55,904 nucleotides of DNA from Bacillus nitratireducens (GTDB taxonomy: Bacteria; Bacillota; Bacilli; Bacillales; Bacillaceae_G), in the NCBI RefSeq assembly GCF_001884135.1, contig NZ_MAOC01000003.1, positions 1 to 55,904 of the forward strand, given 5' to 3'. The notes beneath the pieces were generated by a model. The model was not told the DNA's origin. It did not search any database and saw nothing but the letters and a program-made list of their open reading frames with translations. Positions within the stretch are counted from its first letter, which is position 1. Every line of letters begins with the position of its first letter. Positions 26,399-35,986 of this stretch are shown in pieces. Made by a program: the position numbers and the translations under genes.

Positions 26399-26927
26399 CT
26401 ATTTCCCCTCATTGACTGGCAGCAAATCGTTTGAAAACAAATTAATCATGCCATCTTAAGAAATTACTATAATAATACACCTTTGATGTTCCTTATAATT
26501 ATATAAATATCTCACTGCAGAGTTATAGCGTGCTCCCCTTGATTTATCCTCTATCTTTTCATCTGATTGTCCATCTAAAATCACCTCAATAGCTGAACAT
26601 TGTCCTTGTGGATTTAATAAAACTGCTCCATCAATTGAAGTAACACCATAAACAATATTCTTAAACATGGAAATTTGACAATCTACTTCATGACCAGTCA
26701 GTCGTTGAGCTTCTTCTTCCGCTTTATCTGTTATCACCAACATCGTTCCATGTTCCTGTTTACTAGCTTGCTCAATAATAGACCAAAGCGTTTTAATATC
26801 ACCTTCTTCATAAAAAATATTTTCAAACTCTTTTTGAAATTCATTATAGCTTATTAGCTGTTTAGGTATAGAGGGAATACTGTCTTTGACAGTCATAATA
26901 TGATTACAATTAGGATATTCCAAATCC
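26399..26927 (-). pseudogene. DAC (diadenylate cyclase-like) domain protein, broken
   Basis: The minus strand encodes the core of a DisA_N/DAC domain: SIDGAVLLNPQGQCSAIEVI has the DGA motif, and DKSRGARYNSAVRYL matches the GARH/GTRH loop that contacts ATP, with Tyr in place of the usual His. A TAA at 26456-26458 replaces the expected Glu codon in VISEDG; the same frame then continues DGMINLFSNDLLPVNEGK to a stop at 26399. The N-terminal part is cut off by IS copy C at 26928, and a TTG start at 26923 is probably artefactual. DAC proteins make or sense cyclic di-AMP, and DAC domains with extra N-terminal modules occur in bacterial conflict systems. Both lesions argue it is dead. Confidence 0.7.
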
Positions 26928-27790
26928 GGTTCTGGTGCAAAAATAAAATTAAAGAGAATAAATCATATATATTCCTAACGGAATCGTATCTTATGCTGCA
27001 AGTCCAAACAATTGATGAATGAATTTTTTCTGGTTTTGGACAGACTGGTCCCGTAAATCAATCTGTTCTTTTTTAATCATATGCATAGCTTCTACTCCAG
27101 AAAGAATGGATGTAGCTGTGTCAAAATATTTGAGCCCTAGCATAGAGCGGGTTCGCTTCTTTATAAAGCGATGATCTTGTTCTACTATGTTATTCAAGTA
27201 CTTTTGTTGTCTAAGTTGCATACCATCAGGTATGCTTTTTTCTTTTTTCAACTGTTCAATTGCTATCGGATAAGCCGGGTTCTTATCGACTGTTATAACA
27301 CGTGGCTTTGAAACATGAAAAGATCGCAAAGCTTTCTTGAAAAAGCGCTTTGCAGCCTTCTGGTCTCTTGTTTTGTTTAGGAAAAAATCAATTGTGTTTC
27401 CTTTCGAATCAACAGCACGATACAGATACATCCATTGACCTTTTACTTTGATATATGTTTCATCGACTCTCCAAGAGTCATTTGTTTGTTTGAGGTAACG
27501 GCGGATTCGTTTGTCCAATTCAGGACCATACTGATGAACCCAACGCATAATCGTTGTATGAGAAATGGATAAACCCCGTTCTTCTAGCATTTCCACCAAA
27601 TCACGAAAACCGAGGTTGTACCGTAGGTACCATCTTACCGTTAACAAAATAATATCAGGCTGATAATGCTTCCATTTGAATACATTTTCCTTTTCCATAC
27701 CAATCACGCACCCTTTTTAAAGTAATAGTAACAGTATGTCCAAGATTTATAGATTCATTGCAATTGTCCTTAAGTTTTTGCACCAGAACC
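26928..27790 (-). mobile_element. IS240-like insertion sequence (IS6 family), copy C
   Basis: An 863-bp element with ends GGTTCTGGTGCAAAAATAAA (26928) and the complement of GGTTCTGGTGCAAAAACTTA (27790). Same length as copy A and very similar in sequence but inverted. The flanking octamers CCAAATCC and TCAATAAT differ. It cuts the 5' side of the DAC gene. Confidence 0.92.
26991..27698 (-). CDS. IS240-like (IS6 family) DDE transposase, copy C
   Basis: 235 residues from ATG 27698, with the catalytic acids in RVDETYIKVKG, TVDKNPAYP and NNIVEQDHR. It differs from copy A at a few positions (for example RTRSMLGLKYFD against RIRSMLGFKCFD, and ERGLSI against ERCLSI). The frame is intact. Copies A and C are in opposite orientation, 24 kb apart, so recombination between them would invert the whole iol cluster. 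Confidence 0.92.
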   Translation of the reverse strand: MEKENVFKWKHYQPDIILLTVRWYLRYNLGFRDLVEMLEERGLSISHTTIMRWVHQYGPELDKRIRRYLKQTNDSWRVDETYIKVKGQWMYLYRAVDSKGNTIDFFLNKTRDQKAAKRFFKKALRSFHVSKPRVITVDKNPAYPIAIEQLKKEKSIPDGMQLRQQKYLNNIVEQDHRFIKKRTRSMLGLKYFDTATSILSGVEAMHMIKKEQIDLRDQSVQNQKKFIHQLFGLAA

Positions 27791-28000
27791 TCAATAATGC
27801 ATATAGTAGATTGTTTTTTACTATTACTAATATGTAACCCCCTATTAGAAAATAAAGATCGTCTTATTATAAAAAAAGAAATGCCCTCATAAATTTTGAA
27901 ATGAAGGCAAAACTAATTTTTATATACCACAGCTTATATATTGCCAAATACTATCTTAAAAATAAACACTTTGAAAAAGATTAACCACTACCCAAGCCAA

Positions 28001-31000
28001 TTATTCTAATCCCCAAAACTCAAAACAAGCCCAATCTGATGGAATACTATGTGATTGACTTTCTAACAATTTTTTTTGTGCGTCTATAAGTAAAGTAGAA
28101 ATATCCTCTGATTTTTTTTCATTTATAAGCTCCTCTACCACCATCAATCCAGGTTCTACTCCTACGTCCCATCTACATAAAATTGAATTACAATTTTGAG
28201 ATACTACACTTCTCCAAACGCTATCCTCTGATTGAGTATTATGTACGATGGGCTGTCCACTCTGACAAGTCAGCAAAAATATTGTTTGTACTTTAGATGC
28301 AACTCCTTCTAAAAATTCTGAACCTAGATAATTTTTATTAGGTCCTAGTATTCTAACTGCACCACTTGCAATTCTTTTTTCTCCACTCTCCTCTATTCCA
28401 TGAGATATAAAAACAAATAATGTTGGTTTTGCTGCATTTAATTTTTCATATAGAATTTCATAATTATCTCCAAAATCCTCTATATAAGAACTAAATTTAT
28501 TTTGATTACTGGTCAACCAACTCTGAGCTATTGGTATGGCTTTATCGTTTCCATTAACTTTAGAACCTATAGAAATAATGTTATTTTTCAAATCCCCATT
28601 TTTGGTAGTAACTCTATATTTAAATTCATTAGGAGATAGTACATGTGTTAATTTTTTTATTTTTCTAATCATCCACCCTATTTCATCCCTCACTAACGAA
28701 GTAGTGAAGTACGGTATAGACATATCCGGACACACAACTATATTAAGTGGCTCTTCTGATTTTCGAATATAGTTTATCAAGTTATTGAATAAAATCTTTG
28801 AGAATTCTGTACATTGTTGTTTAATTTCTTTTAGTTCTATTTCTTTTCTATCTTCACTAAAAGATAATTTTTCCCCCAATAATTTCAATTCGCTATTTAA
28901 TCTATTATTATCTCCTACATAATAATCTAACTGATAGGAATCCTTTGTAACTAATACACTTACAACACCATTTGATGTCAAACAGTATTGATAAAAAACA
29001 TCTTCTCTTAAATTTCTTTGTAATATAGATAGATTTATTTTTTCTAATAAAAACATACTTTTAAAAGATGGATGTTCCTTAATCAAATAATTTTTTAGTT
29101 CTTCAAATCTACGTGACTTATTTATATATTCTTCCGTTCCAATATCAGGAGTCAATCTCAACATTTCATCATACAATTGAAAATATTCTTTAGCTTTTTC
29201 ACTGGCTTGCTTGGACATTTCTTTTTTCGATAGTTTCTTTTCAACGACTGCTCTTGGAGATAATAAAAAAACTATATCTATAATTTCTTTATGCAATTCC
29301 ATTCTATCTTGTTCTGATAATCCTTTCGATTTTTCCATTAATAATATTATATCTAAAAAGAATTTATAAACCTCTTTTGTACCTTCACTAAATGCTGCTC
29401 TTTCTTGCATGTGAAAAATTCCTGATCGTTGTACTTCTATATCTGCTATAGCTGTATTTAATAAATCTCTTATAAAAATTAATTCTTCATCCCTACCATT
29501 TCCCTCTATAAAATAACCATTAAAAACTACCTGAGCAAACTGATAGCACACTCTCCATCTGTGATCTAAACGATATTGGAATAATTTTAAAATATCATTT
29601 GATTTATGCTTAATTAAGCTACATGCTTTTTTCTCTTCACCTATTTTTAATAAAGTAGTAATATAATTCACCATATTAGTTGCATCATTCACATCATTAA
29701 GTACATTATCAACCAATACGTTTTCTAGCAATAGATTAGCTTCTTCCCACTGTCCTAATGATAATAAACTTTCAATTTCTAATAATATTTTATTATCTTT
29801 TTCATTTACACTACTAGTAAATTTTCTTTTAAAGGAAACAAACAAGTTTCGAACTGGATGGCTTTCTTTTAAATCATTACTAACATAAAGAAAAATGATG
29901 TTTATTGCTCCTTCTAAAATATAATAATTTTTAATTTCTATTCCTTTTCTTATAGCTACAATAGCACATAAAAGTCCATCAATCTTTCTTCCTGTTTTAT
30001 ATTGTGATGCAGCCCAAGCTGATAAGCCTAATCCTAATAGAGTTTTTTTCAAAAATTCATCCTTCTCACGATTATATCTATTTAATATCATTAACGCATG
30101 CTCGTTGGCTTGTTGAAAATCTCCTATATAAGAGAAATACATTGAAATTTCATACCTAAGATATGCTTCTTTTATCGGATCATTAAATCTACTTTGTGAG
30201 ATAAGCGCACCTTTTATTATTTCTAATTTTTTCTCTTTACTAAAATCCTTTATCTTTAAATGTCTTACAGCATATAAAATTGTCTCAAATTCTATTTCTC
30301 CGTCTTCGCCATTGCTAGATAAATCACTTTCTATAATACTCTCTTTAATTCCCTCGAATGATAAGCTATTCCATAATTCTATTTCTTGTTTCATTTTTTC
30401 ATTCACACTATTGAACCATACATCATTATTTTGTGTACAATCAATAAAATCTTGTAAATACTGATATCCTTGGTCTTCTAAGAATAAATACTCTAAACCT
30501 TCAATAATTTCATTGATTCTAAGACCTCGAATATATGATAAATCTCTATCTTTACTTGGTTTAAGTTTAATTGCATTTATTATAGAATCTTCATTCTTTA
30601 ATATCTCAAGCTTTCTAATAGCTACATCTCTTGAATAATAAAAATTTTCATTTATTTTTATTTCTTTTAAATTTGAATAATATTTATAGTTGCTTTTGTA
30701 TAATTTTTTGCAAATTAATGCTGTTCGATAATATATTTCATTATCTAAATCATCATTTTGAAGCAAGCTATGTAAATATGCCTCGGCTATGTTGACTGTA
30801 TCTGGTTTGTTAGCTAATATTTCTGAAATTCTAGCTAGCATATCAAAATACCTATCGTGCGAAATATTAAATATTCTTCTATAAATCCCTCCAGATTCTA
30901 AGTAATATTCATTAATATGTAATAAATCACTTAATTCTTGAAGAATGAATAAATTATCACCATCAATTTCCAAAAAACCTTCTAAAAGTTTCCTTCTATC

Positions 31001-31921
31001 CAAAAACTCTAAATTAAAAGATGACCTAACTAACGCTTCTAGTAAGCCAGGCACCCATTTATCTCGACTATATATATCGATTAGAATACTATATGCTTCT
31101 GAATATCTTTGTTTAGAAATTAGCATATTAGCACAAAAAATAATCTGTTCATCGTTTAAATCATCAAAAACTTCGAATAATTCTTTTAACGCTTCTTCAA
31201 AATAACCGTTGTGAAGATAAGAAATAATTTTCATCAATGATTTATTTGTTACCGACAAAGATGTATCTGCTTCTATATACCGTAAACTCTCGTTTAATTC
31301 TTTAGAAACAATAAATTTCAACATATCGTCACTATTGACTTCTGAGGATTGATCCATTAAGCTCGTAATACTTATTTGTTCATTATCAATAAATTCATTT
31401 ATAATTTTTCCAGCTTTTTTAAAGGATGTTTCAAAAAGTACTATATTCCTTTTATAATAAGAATTCTCGTCATCAAAAATATTTTTTAATTCATAGATTT
31501 TTTCACTAATATTCAACTGTTCAGGTGTAAATAACTTGATATTGGCTACATCTGTTAGTTTCTCAACTAAAGGCTTTTCATTTATAAAATTACACAATCG
31601 TTCCGTACCTAAAATAATTAAATAATTATTACAAAAATGCGTATTCCCTATTAATGCTTTATATACATCTTTACTTTCTGGAACATAAATAGATATATTA
31701 TCAATTATAGCCTGAGTAAATTTATTTTGATTAAAAATGATACTTAATAATTTTTTTAACTCTTCCTCTTTATATTTGTAATTTAGTATTTGAATTTTAT
31801 TTGTACTATCTTCATTTATTATTTCATTGATTACATAATCCAATGATTTTTTTTCAACACGTATGCTGTTTGATAAAATAATATTAAAATTACCCTCAAC
31901 AAATCTAAGTTCTTGTTCCAT
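28001..31921 (-). CDS. Large TPR-like helical protein with C-terminal CHAT caspase-like protease domain
   Basis: 1306 residues. The C-terminal 250 residues form a CHAT domain: the catalytic histidine is His1174 in TLFVFISHGIEES and the cysteine is Cys1219 in IFLLTCQSGQ, each after a hydrophobic strand, as in separase/caspase-type proteases. Residues about 200-950 are helical with TPR-like repeats (for example NGYFEEALKELFEVFDDLND, QQANEHALMILNRYNREKDE). The first 180 residues are an alpha/beta domain I do not recognise (IQILNYKYKEEELKK, NYLIILGTERLC). No membrane segment or signal peptide. CHAT proteases act as executioners in several bacterial defence systems; its partner is probably the NTPase-nuclease upstream on the same strand (32857-35508). 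ATG 31921 follows AAAGGAG. Confidence 0.85.
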   Translation of the reverse strand: MEQELRFVEGNFNIILSNSIRVEKKSLDYVINEIINEDSTNKIQILNYKYKEEELKKLLSIIFNQNKFTQAIIDNISIYVPESKDVYKALIGNTHFCNNYLIILGTERLCNFINEKPLVEKLTDVANIKLFTPEQLNISEKIYELKNIFDDENSYYKRNIVLFETSFKKAGKIINEFIDNEQISITSLMDQSSEVNSDDMLKFIVSKELNESLRYIEADTSLSVTNKSLMKIISYLHNGYFEEALKELFEVFDDLNDEQIIFCANMLISKQRYSEAYSILIDIYSRDKWVPGLLEALVRSSFNLEFLDRRKLLEGFLEIDGDNLFILQELSDLLHINEYYLESGGIYRRIFNISHDRYFDMLARISEILANKPDTVNIAEAYLHSLLQNDDLDNEIYYRTALICKKLYKSNYKYYSNLKEIKINENFYYSRDVAIRKLEILKNEDSIINAIKLKPSKDRDLSYIRGLRINEIIEGLEYLFLEDQGYQYLQDFIDCTQNNDVWFNSVNEKMKQEIELWNSLSFEGIKESIIESDLSSNGEDGEIEFETILYAVRHLKIKDFSKEKKLEIIKGALISQSRFNDPIKEAYLRYEISMYFSYIGDFQQANEHALMILNRYNREKDEFLKKTLLGLGLSAWAASQYKTGRKIDGLLCAIVAIRKGIEIKNYYILEGAINIIFLYVSNDLKESHPVRNLFVSFKRKFTSSVNEKDNKILLEIESLLSLGQWEEANLLLENVLVDNVLNDVNDATNMVNYITTLLKIGEEKKACSLIKHKSNDILKLFQYRLDHRWRVCYQFAQVVFNGYFIEGNGRDEELIFIRDLLNTAIADIEVQRSGIFHMQERAAFSEGTKEVYKFFLDIILLMEKSKGLSEQDRMELHKEIIDIVFLLSPRAVVEKKLSKKEMSKQASEKAKEYFQLYDEMLRLTPDIGTEEYINKSRRFEELKNYLIKEHPSFKSMFLLEKINLSILQRNLREDVFYQYCLTSNGVVSVLVTKDSYQLDYYVGDNNRLNSELKLLGEKLSFSEDRKEIELKEIKQQCTEFSKILFNNLINYIRKSEEPLNIVVCPDMSIPYFTTSLVRDEIGWMIRKIKKLTHVLSPNEFKYRVTTKNGDLKNNIISIGSKVNGNDKAIPIAQSWLTSNQNKFSSYIEDFGDNYEILYEKLNAAKPTLFVFISHGIEESGEKRIASGAVRILGPNKNYLGSEFLEGVASKVQTIFLLTCQSGQPIVHNTQSEDSVWRSVVSQNCNSILCRWDVGVEPGLMVVEELINEKKSEDISTLLIDAQKKLLESQSHSIPSDWACFEFWGLE

Positions 31922-32031
31922 ATCAATATACTCCTTTTGTAGAAAACTTCAAATTCAGTACTCTCTAAGCATTTAACTATTTATCTCTATAATAAAATAA
32001 TAATTAAAACAATTATTAAAATCAAATTCTA

Positions 32032-32252
32032 CTAATCAACCTTTTCACATACTATATCAATTAATGTAGTGACCTCTTCAAAATTATGATAATTAAAGAT
32101 ATTACACTAGCAACAGTAGTACTTCCCTTACGATTTGATTCATTAAGTAAAGTTATATAACTGTCTATGTTATCAAATTCTAATCTGGTTATTGAATTTG
32201 TATAGGATAATTCATTCTTTTCTAATTTTGTAAACAGTGAACTAAAATAAAT
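32032..32252 (-). pseudogene. Frameshifted coding remnant inside the NTPase/CHAT module
   Basis: The minus strand reads FSSLFTKLEKNELSYTNSIT, RLEFDNIDSYITLLNESNRK and GSTTVASV in one frame. In the next frame it goes on NYHNFEEVTTLIDIVCEKVD to a stop at 32032. The switch happens near 32105. It looks like the C-terminus of a real protein broken by a single-base indel and lacking its front (an in-frame stop lies at 32253). Nothing else is seen in 31922-32409. It may be the residue of another component of the module. Confidence 0.4.
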
Positions 32253-32409
32253 CTATCCTAATATAAAACAAACTATTCAATTTTATTTTTCTTGTCTTTG
32301 TATAAATATCTTCTTAAAATATGCAAAATGTATATTCAAATCAACTGCTTTTATTAAAAAAATCACACGTTTATTAATCAAAAAGAGATATGAATTTCTT
32401 TTCTCTCTA

Positions 32410-32661
32410 TCAGGCATTACTATTCTTATAATGGTATGATATCTTTAATATTTCATCGTCAAAATCGTCACTTTCCCATTTATTTTTAAAGAATAATAAA
32501 ATTGAATCAGTGTGAAAAATAGCTTTAAGAGCATTATCTTTCGTAAGCTCAATGAATAGAGAATAACAAATTTCAATATTATATCCATTTAGGAGTTCAC
32601 GAGATTCTCTAATGCTTTTGAACTCAGGTTTATAGTCAATACAAATTGCATTCAATTTCAT
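32410..32661 (-). CDS. Small protein of unknown function, 83 residues, in the NTPase/CHAT module
   Basis: Lies between the NTPase and the CHAT gene on the same strand. It has an alternating strand/helix pattern (LNAICIDYK, GYNIEICYSLFIELT, KAIFHTDSILLFFKNKW) as in a small alpha/beta domain such as TIR- or receiver-like folds, but no catalytic signature is visible. ATG 32661 has no good ribosome binding site, so the true start may differ or the gene may be the end of a longer one. Family not recognised. Confidence 0.45.
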   Translation of the reverse strand: MKLNAICIDYKPEFKSIRESRELLNGYNIEICYSLFIELTKDNALKAIFHTDSILLFFKNKWESDDFDDEILKISYHYKNSNA

Positions 32662-32771
32662 CAGACTATTCGCTTATTACATATTTTGTACGCTATCCAA
32701 TGCTATGAAAAAGACAATTCTATTTTAAAAGACATAATTACGACTTAAATAAAAGAATGAAATATCTTGAT

Positions 32772-32802
32772 AAAAAAAACTTGGTGATTACCAAGCTTTT
32801 TC
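32772..32802. terminator. Terminator after the NTPase-nuclease gene
   Basis: CTTGGT (32781-32786) pairs with ACCAAG (32791-32796), with AAAAAAAA before and TTTTT after. It separates the NTPase gene from the 83-residue gene and the CHAT gene, which thus need read-through or their own promoter. Confidence 0.75.
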
Positions 32803-32856
32803 TCATTCATCATTATTTACATAAAACAAAAATCACATATAATAAATATAACATGA

Positions 32857-35508
32857 TTAGAATTGACGTATGGGAATATTTTCATTAGACAAAAATAATC
32901 TAATCACTGGTTCAATCTGTTCTCGAATTGTTTTTTCATCAGATAATCTACTCTTATTTAATAAAATTATCTTGAAGTTCTGGTTTAAATTATTAGACTC
33001 TTTTTCAAGCCATGTTTCTACAATTTTTTCAACTCTACTAATTTTTTCACTACTAACAAACATAACTATTATTAACTTCGAACCTTTTCGATTCCCCTCT
33101 AACCCTTCTAACATTTTTATACCCTGTTTTATAGTTCTTTCTGTATAATGACCAAAAGCATTATTAGGAAATGTCTTAATTTCTATCCCTAAACATCCCC
33201 TATGCTCTCCTAAATCAATTTCAATATCAGGCTTTGGCCCAGGGACATCATTAACTACACTATATACCCCTCCATTACTAATCATATGTCCCTTATCCCT
33301 GTCGTAACTATTAATAATGTTCGGAGTAATATATGATAAATAGTATTCTAAAATTCTACTCTCGAATTCTAAAAATTCTCTTCGGTACTTTTTTAAAGAC
33401 TCTTGACTATCATCATCTTGATTATTTAGTTCTGATACTTCTTGTAAAAATTTAAATCGATTTTTCAAATAGCTTATATCAGATGCAGAAAGTTTTAACA
33501 TATTTATCATATGGTCAAAATCCAATTCTATATCTCCAGTTCTGAATATTTGTAATTCAACAGTGATCTCATCAATCAATTGTTGTATACTATTAAACTC
33601 TAAAAGATATTTTCCCTGGACAATTTCAAATTGTTGTTTACTCATTTTCTTAGGAGTATATTCATATAAAATCTGTAGTTCATCTTCATTTGTAGATTCA
33701 CATTTTTCAACCAATTTATACTGGTTCAATAATATAAAAAACCTTTCTAATACTCTTTTATGTTTTTTTATAAATGAAGGGGAATATATTGTGTCAGTTG
33801 CTTGCTCCTCCGATTCCAGTACAAGAATATCTTCTTGTCTAAAGTCCTCACCAATTGTATCTTTAATTCTTTGGACAATGATATGTACAAACTCTATAAT
33901 AAAATCTTTCTCTTCATTTTTGTAAACTTTATTATATTTATCACCTATGTTTTCCGTAATTTCTTTATAAAATATCTGTATAATCTTTTGTATTTCCTGA
34001 TCATTTTTATATTCTATATAATCATTTTCTGTTATTTCAATATAACTTATTGATTCTTGTTCACATATATCAGTTCCATCCCTGTTGTAACTTCCCCAGT
34101 CTACCTTTGCTCTTAATAACATAATCATTTTTCTTGTAATCCCATTCGACCTCAAAATCATCGCATCACGAAAACTTTCATAATAAAGTTTTTGTTGGTC
34201 TACAAACTTATTTTTCAAAGAATCATTTACAGGGTTCTTAACTATAAAATCAAAAAGTTTAATCATGCTCTCTCTTGTCATTAATGGGATATGATATGAA
34301 TTAGAGAACAAACTTGGAAGTATAGGATCATGTTCATATTTAGAAACCTCTAGTTTTCGAGCATATTTTTGACCTGTTACTAATAAAAAATTCGCTGTAC
34401 CACTTAAAAATAAAGGCTTTAGCTCCCCTACAATTGTTTCAATGGCTTTATCATCCTCTATTTTATCTAACTCATCAATAACAAATATTACATTAACACC
34501 TATATCCCCTAAACTCTTTACGCTTTCTAATAATCTTAGCTCTGCAATTTCATCATCATATAGTGTCTTAATTTGTTGATCATTAACATGCTTTTTTTCC
34601 CGACTATATGTCATTTTCCCTACGACAAAAGCTAAAATGACAAAAAAAATAAGTTGCCAAATTGAATTATATACAAAATTCCCTTCTAAACCTTTTTTAG
34701 CATTCAGTGCTATTTTTTTTAACGATTCTTGATATGTATTAGGGGCTAAATAATACATAATAATAAATGTCACTGGAATCCAAGAAAATTCTAATACACT
34801 GCTTAAAATTCTTGTTTTGCTCTTTGTTTCATTATTTGTTACCTCATAAAATGTCTTTTTAAATAGTTCATTTAAGGTGTTTCTTAATTTCCGATTGGTC
34901 CAGCTATTGATTCGCACATTCGCATCCTTATGTTTGTTTAGTTTTATAATTAGTGACCTTATAAGTTTTCTAATAATATTTTGTTTAGTATCATTTTTAA
35001 CAAAATTACAAGAAACTATAAGGTAAATATCATTATGCGCATATTTCGATGGATGACGAAAAAAAGTAACAATCTCTTTAAAAAGCTTTGTGGGGGTATC
35101 ATAGAAATAGTGTACGCATAGTTCTTTTGCCGCCATTAAAGTATTGTAAAATTTACTTCTTTCTTCTTCCTCTATTATTTCTTCTCTGTTAAATTTTTTT
35201 TCCAGATAATTAATATATGTAGTTTTTCCTACACCACGATTTCCAGAAATAATATATGCTGATGGTGGAAAACCTCTTAATTCCTTTTCTAAATTAATTA
35301 ATTCCTGTCCTAAACCAATTTCTAAATTCCTTTCTGGTGATGTATTTAAATTATTTATATTTACTGGAAATCTAAATCCATACAGTTCACCACTTTGTAC
35401 AGCACCCTTCCCACAACATTTTATTTCTTCTAAATTCTCCATAGGAGCCCAATATATTTTTTTACAATTACTACATTTAATGCCCAGCATTTCTTTTTTA
35501 AAATCCAC
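32857..35508 (-). CDS. Membrane-anchored P-loop NTPase (KAP-like) with zinc ribbon and C-terminal PD-(D/E)XK-like nuclease domain
   Basis: 883 residues from GTG 35508 (GGGAGGAAGGG upstream). Order: zinc ribbon with Cys12, Cys15, Cys31 and Cys32; Walker A SGNRGVGKTTY at 89-98; two hydrophobic helices between Walker A and B (about 233-255 and 280-300, the second WQLIFFVILAFVVGKM); Walker B VNVIFVIDELDKIED near 340. A membrane hairpin inserted between the Walker motifs is characteristic of KAP NTPases. Near the C-terminus KPDIEIDLGEHRG and LGIEIKTFPNN supply an Asp ... Glu-x-Lys pattern of restriction-type nucleases. I infer an ATP-dependent, membrane-bound sensor with a DNA-cutting arm, paired with the CHAT protease. 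Very AT-rich. Confidence 0.82.
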   Translation of the reverse strand: MDFKKEMLGIKCSNCKKIYWAPMENLEEIKCCGKGAVQSGELYGFRFPVNINNLNTSPERNLEIGLGQELINLEKELRGFPPSAYIISGNRGVGKTTYINYLEKKFNREEIIEEEERSKFYNTLMAAKELCVHYFYDTPTKLFKEIVTFFRHPSKYAHNDIYLIVSCNFVKNDTKQNIIRKLIRSLIIKLNKHKDANVRINSWTNRKLRNTLNELFKKTFYEVTNNETKSKTRILSSVLEFSWIPVTFIIMYYLAPNTYQESLKKIALNAKKGLEGNFVYNSIWQLIFFVILAFVVGKMTYSREKKHVNDQQIKTLYDDEIAELRLLESVKSLGDIGVNVIFVIDELDKIEDDKAIETIVGELKPLFLSGTANFLLVTGQKYARKLEVSKYEHDPILPSLFSNSYHIPLMTRESMIKLFDFIVKNPVNDSLKNKFVDQQKLYYESFRDAMILRSNGITRKMIMLLRAKVDWGSYNRDGTDICEQESISYIEITENDYIEYKNDQEIQKIIQIFYKEITENIGDKYNKVYKNEEKDFIIEFVHIIVQRIKDTIGEDFRQEDILVLESEEQATDTIYSPSFIKKHKRVLERFFILLNQYKLVEKCESTNEDELQILYEYTPKKMSKQQFEIVQGKYLLEFNSIQQLIDEITVELQIFRTGDIELDFDHMINMLKLSASDISYLKNRFKFLQEVSELNNQDDDSQESLKKYRREFLEFESRILEYYLSYITPNIINSYDRDKGHMISNGGVYSVVNDVPGPKPDIEIDLGEHRGCLGIEIKTFPNNAFGHYTERTIKQGIKMLEGLEGNRKGSKLIIVMFVSSEKISRVEKIVETWLEKESNNLNQNFKIILLNKSRLSDEKTIREQIEPVIRLFLSNENIPIRQF

Positions 35509-35986
35509 TGTTTTCCCTTCCTCCCTCTTCTCTTAATTGCAATCTAGACTCTCATAGATTAAATACCCTTTTTCTCATTTACACTGTGCATCCAATTGCC
35601 CTTCTGAATATCAATCTAAATAACAAATCAATTAGTTCTATTGTGTATAAACACTGCTCTTCATTTAATTTTTAGCATTTTTTCAGCTTAGCCTATTTAA
35701 TCATAAATTATTTTCTATATTTTTGTAACTAATCCCTTCAGCCATTGAAATCATTGTTTACTTATGCATCTAAAACAATCTATTTTTAGTCTAACACAAA
35801 ACATAATTTCATTTATTCGACATACAAATTATTTGTATAAAATTTAATCAATCTATTTTATCCTTTATTAATTCTTTAATACTAGACATTTGATATTGCA
35901 TAAGCAAAATCTTATCCCCTGATTCCAGAACGTTTTTCTTATATCTTTATGAAATAATCATCCATCAATCGTAACTCATTTACTGA
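35509..35986. other. Noncoding region upstream of the NTPase gene
   Basis: AT-rich, no open frame of interest. The promoter of the NTPase/CHAT module is expected here on the minus strand, but no convincing -35/-10 pair stands out. Confidence 0.4.
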
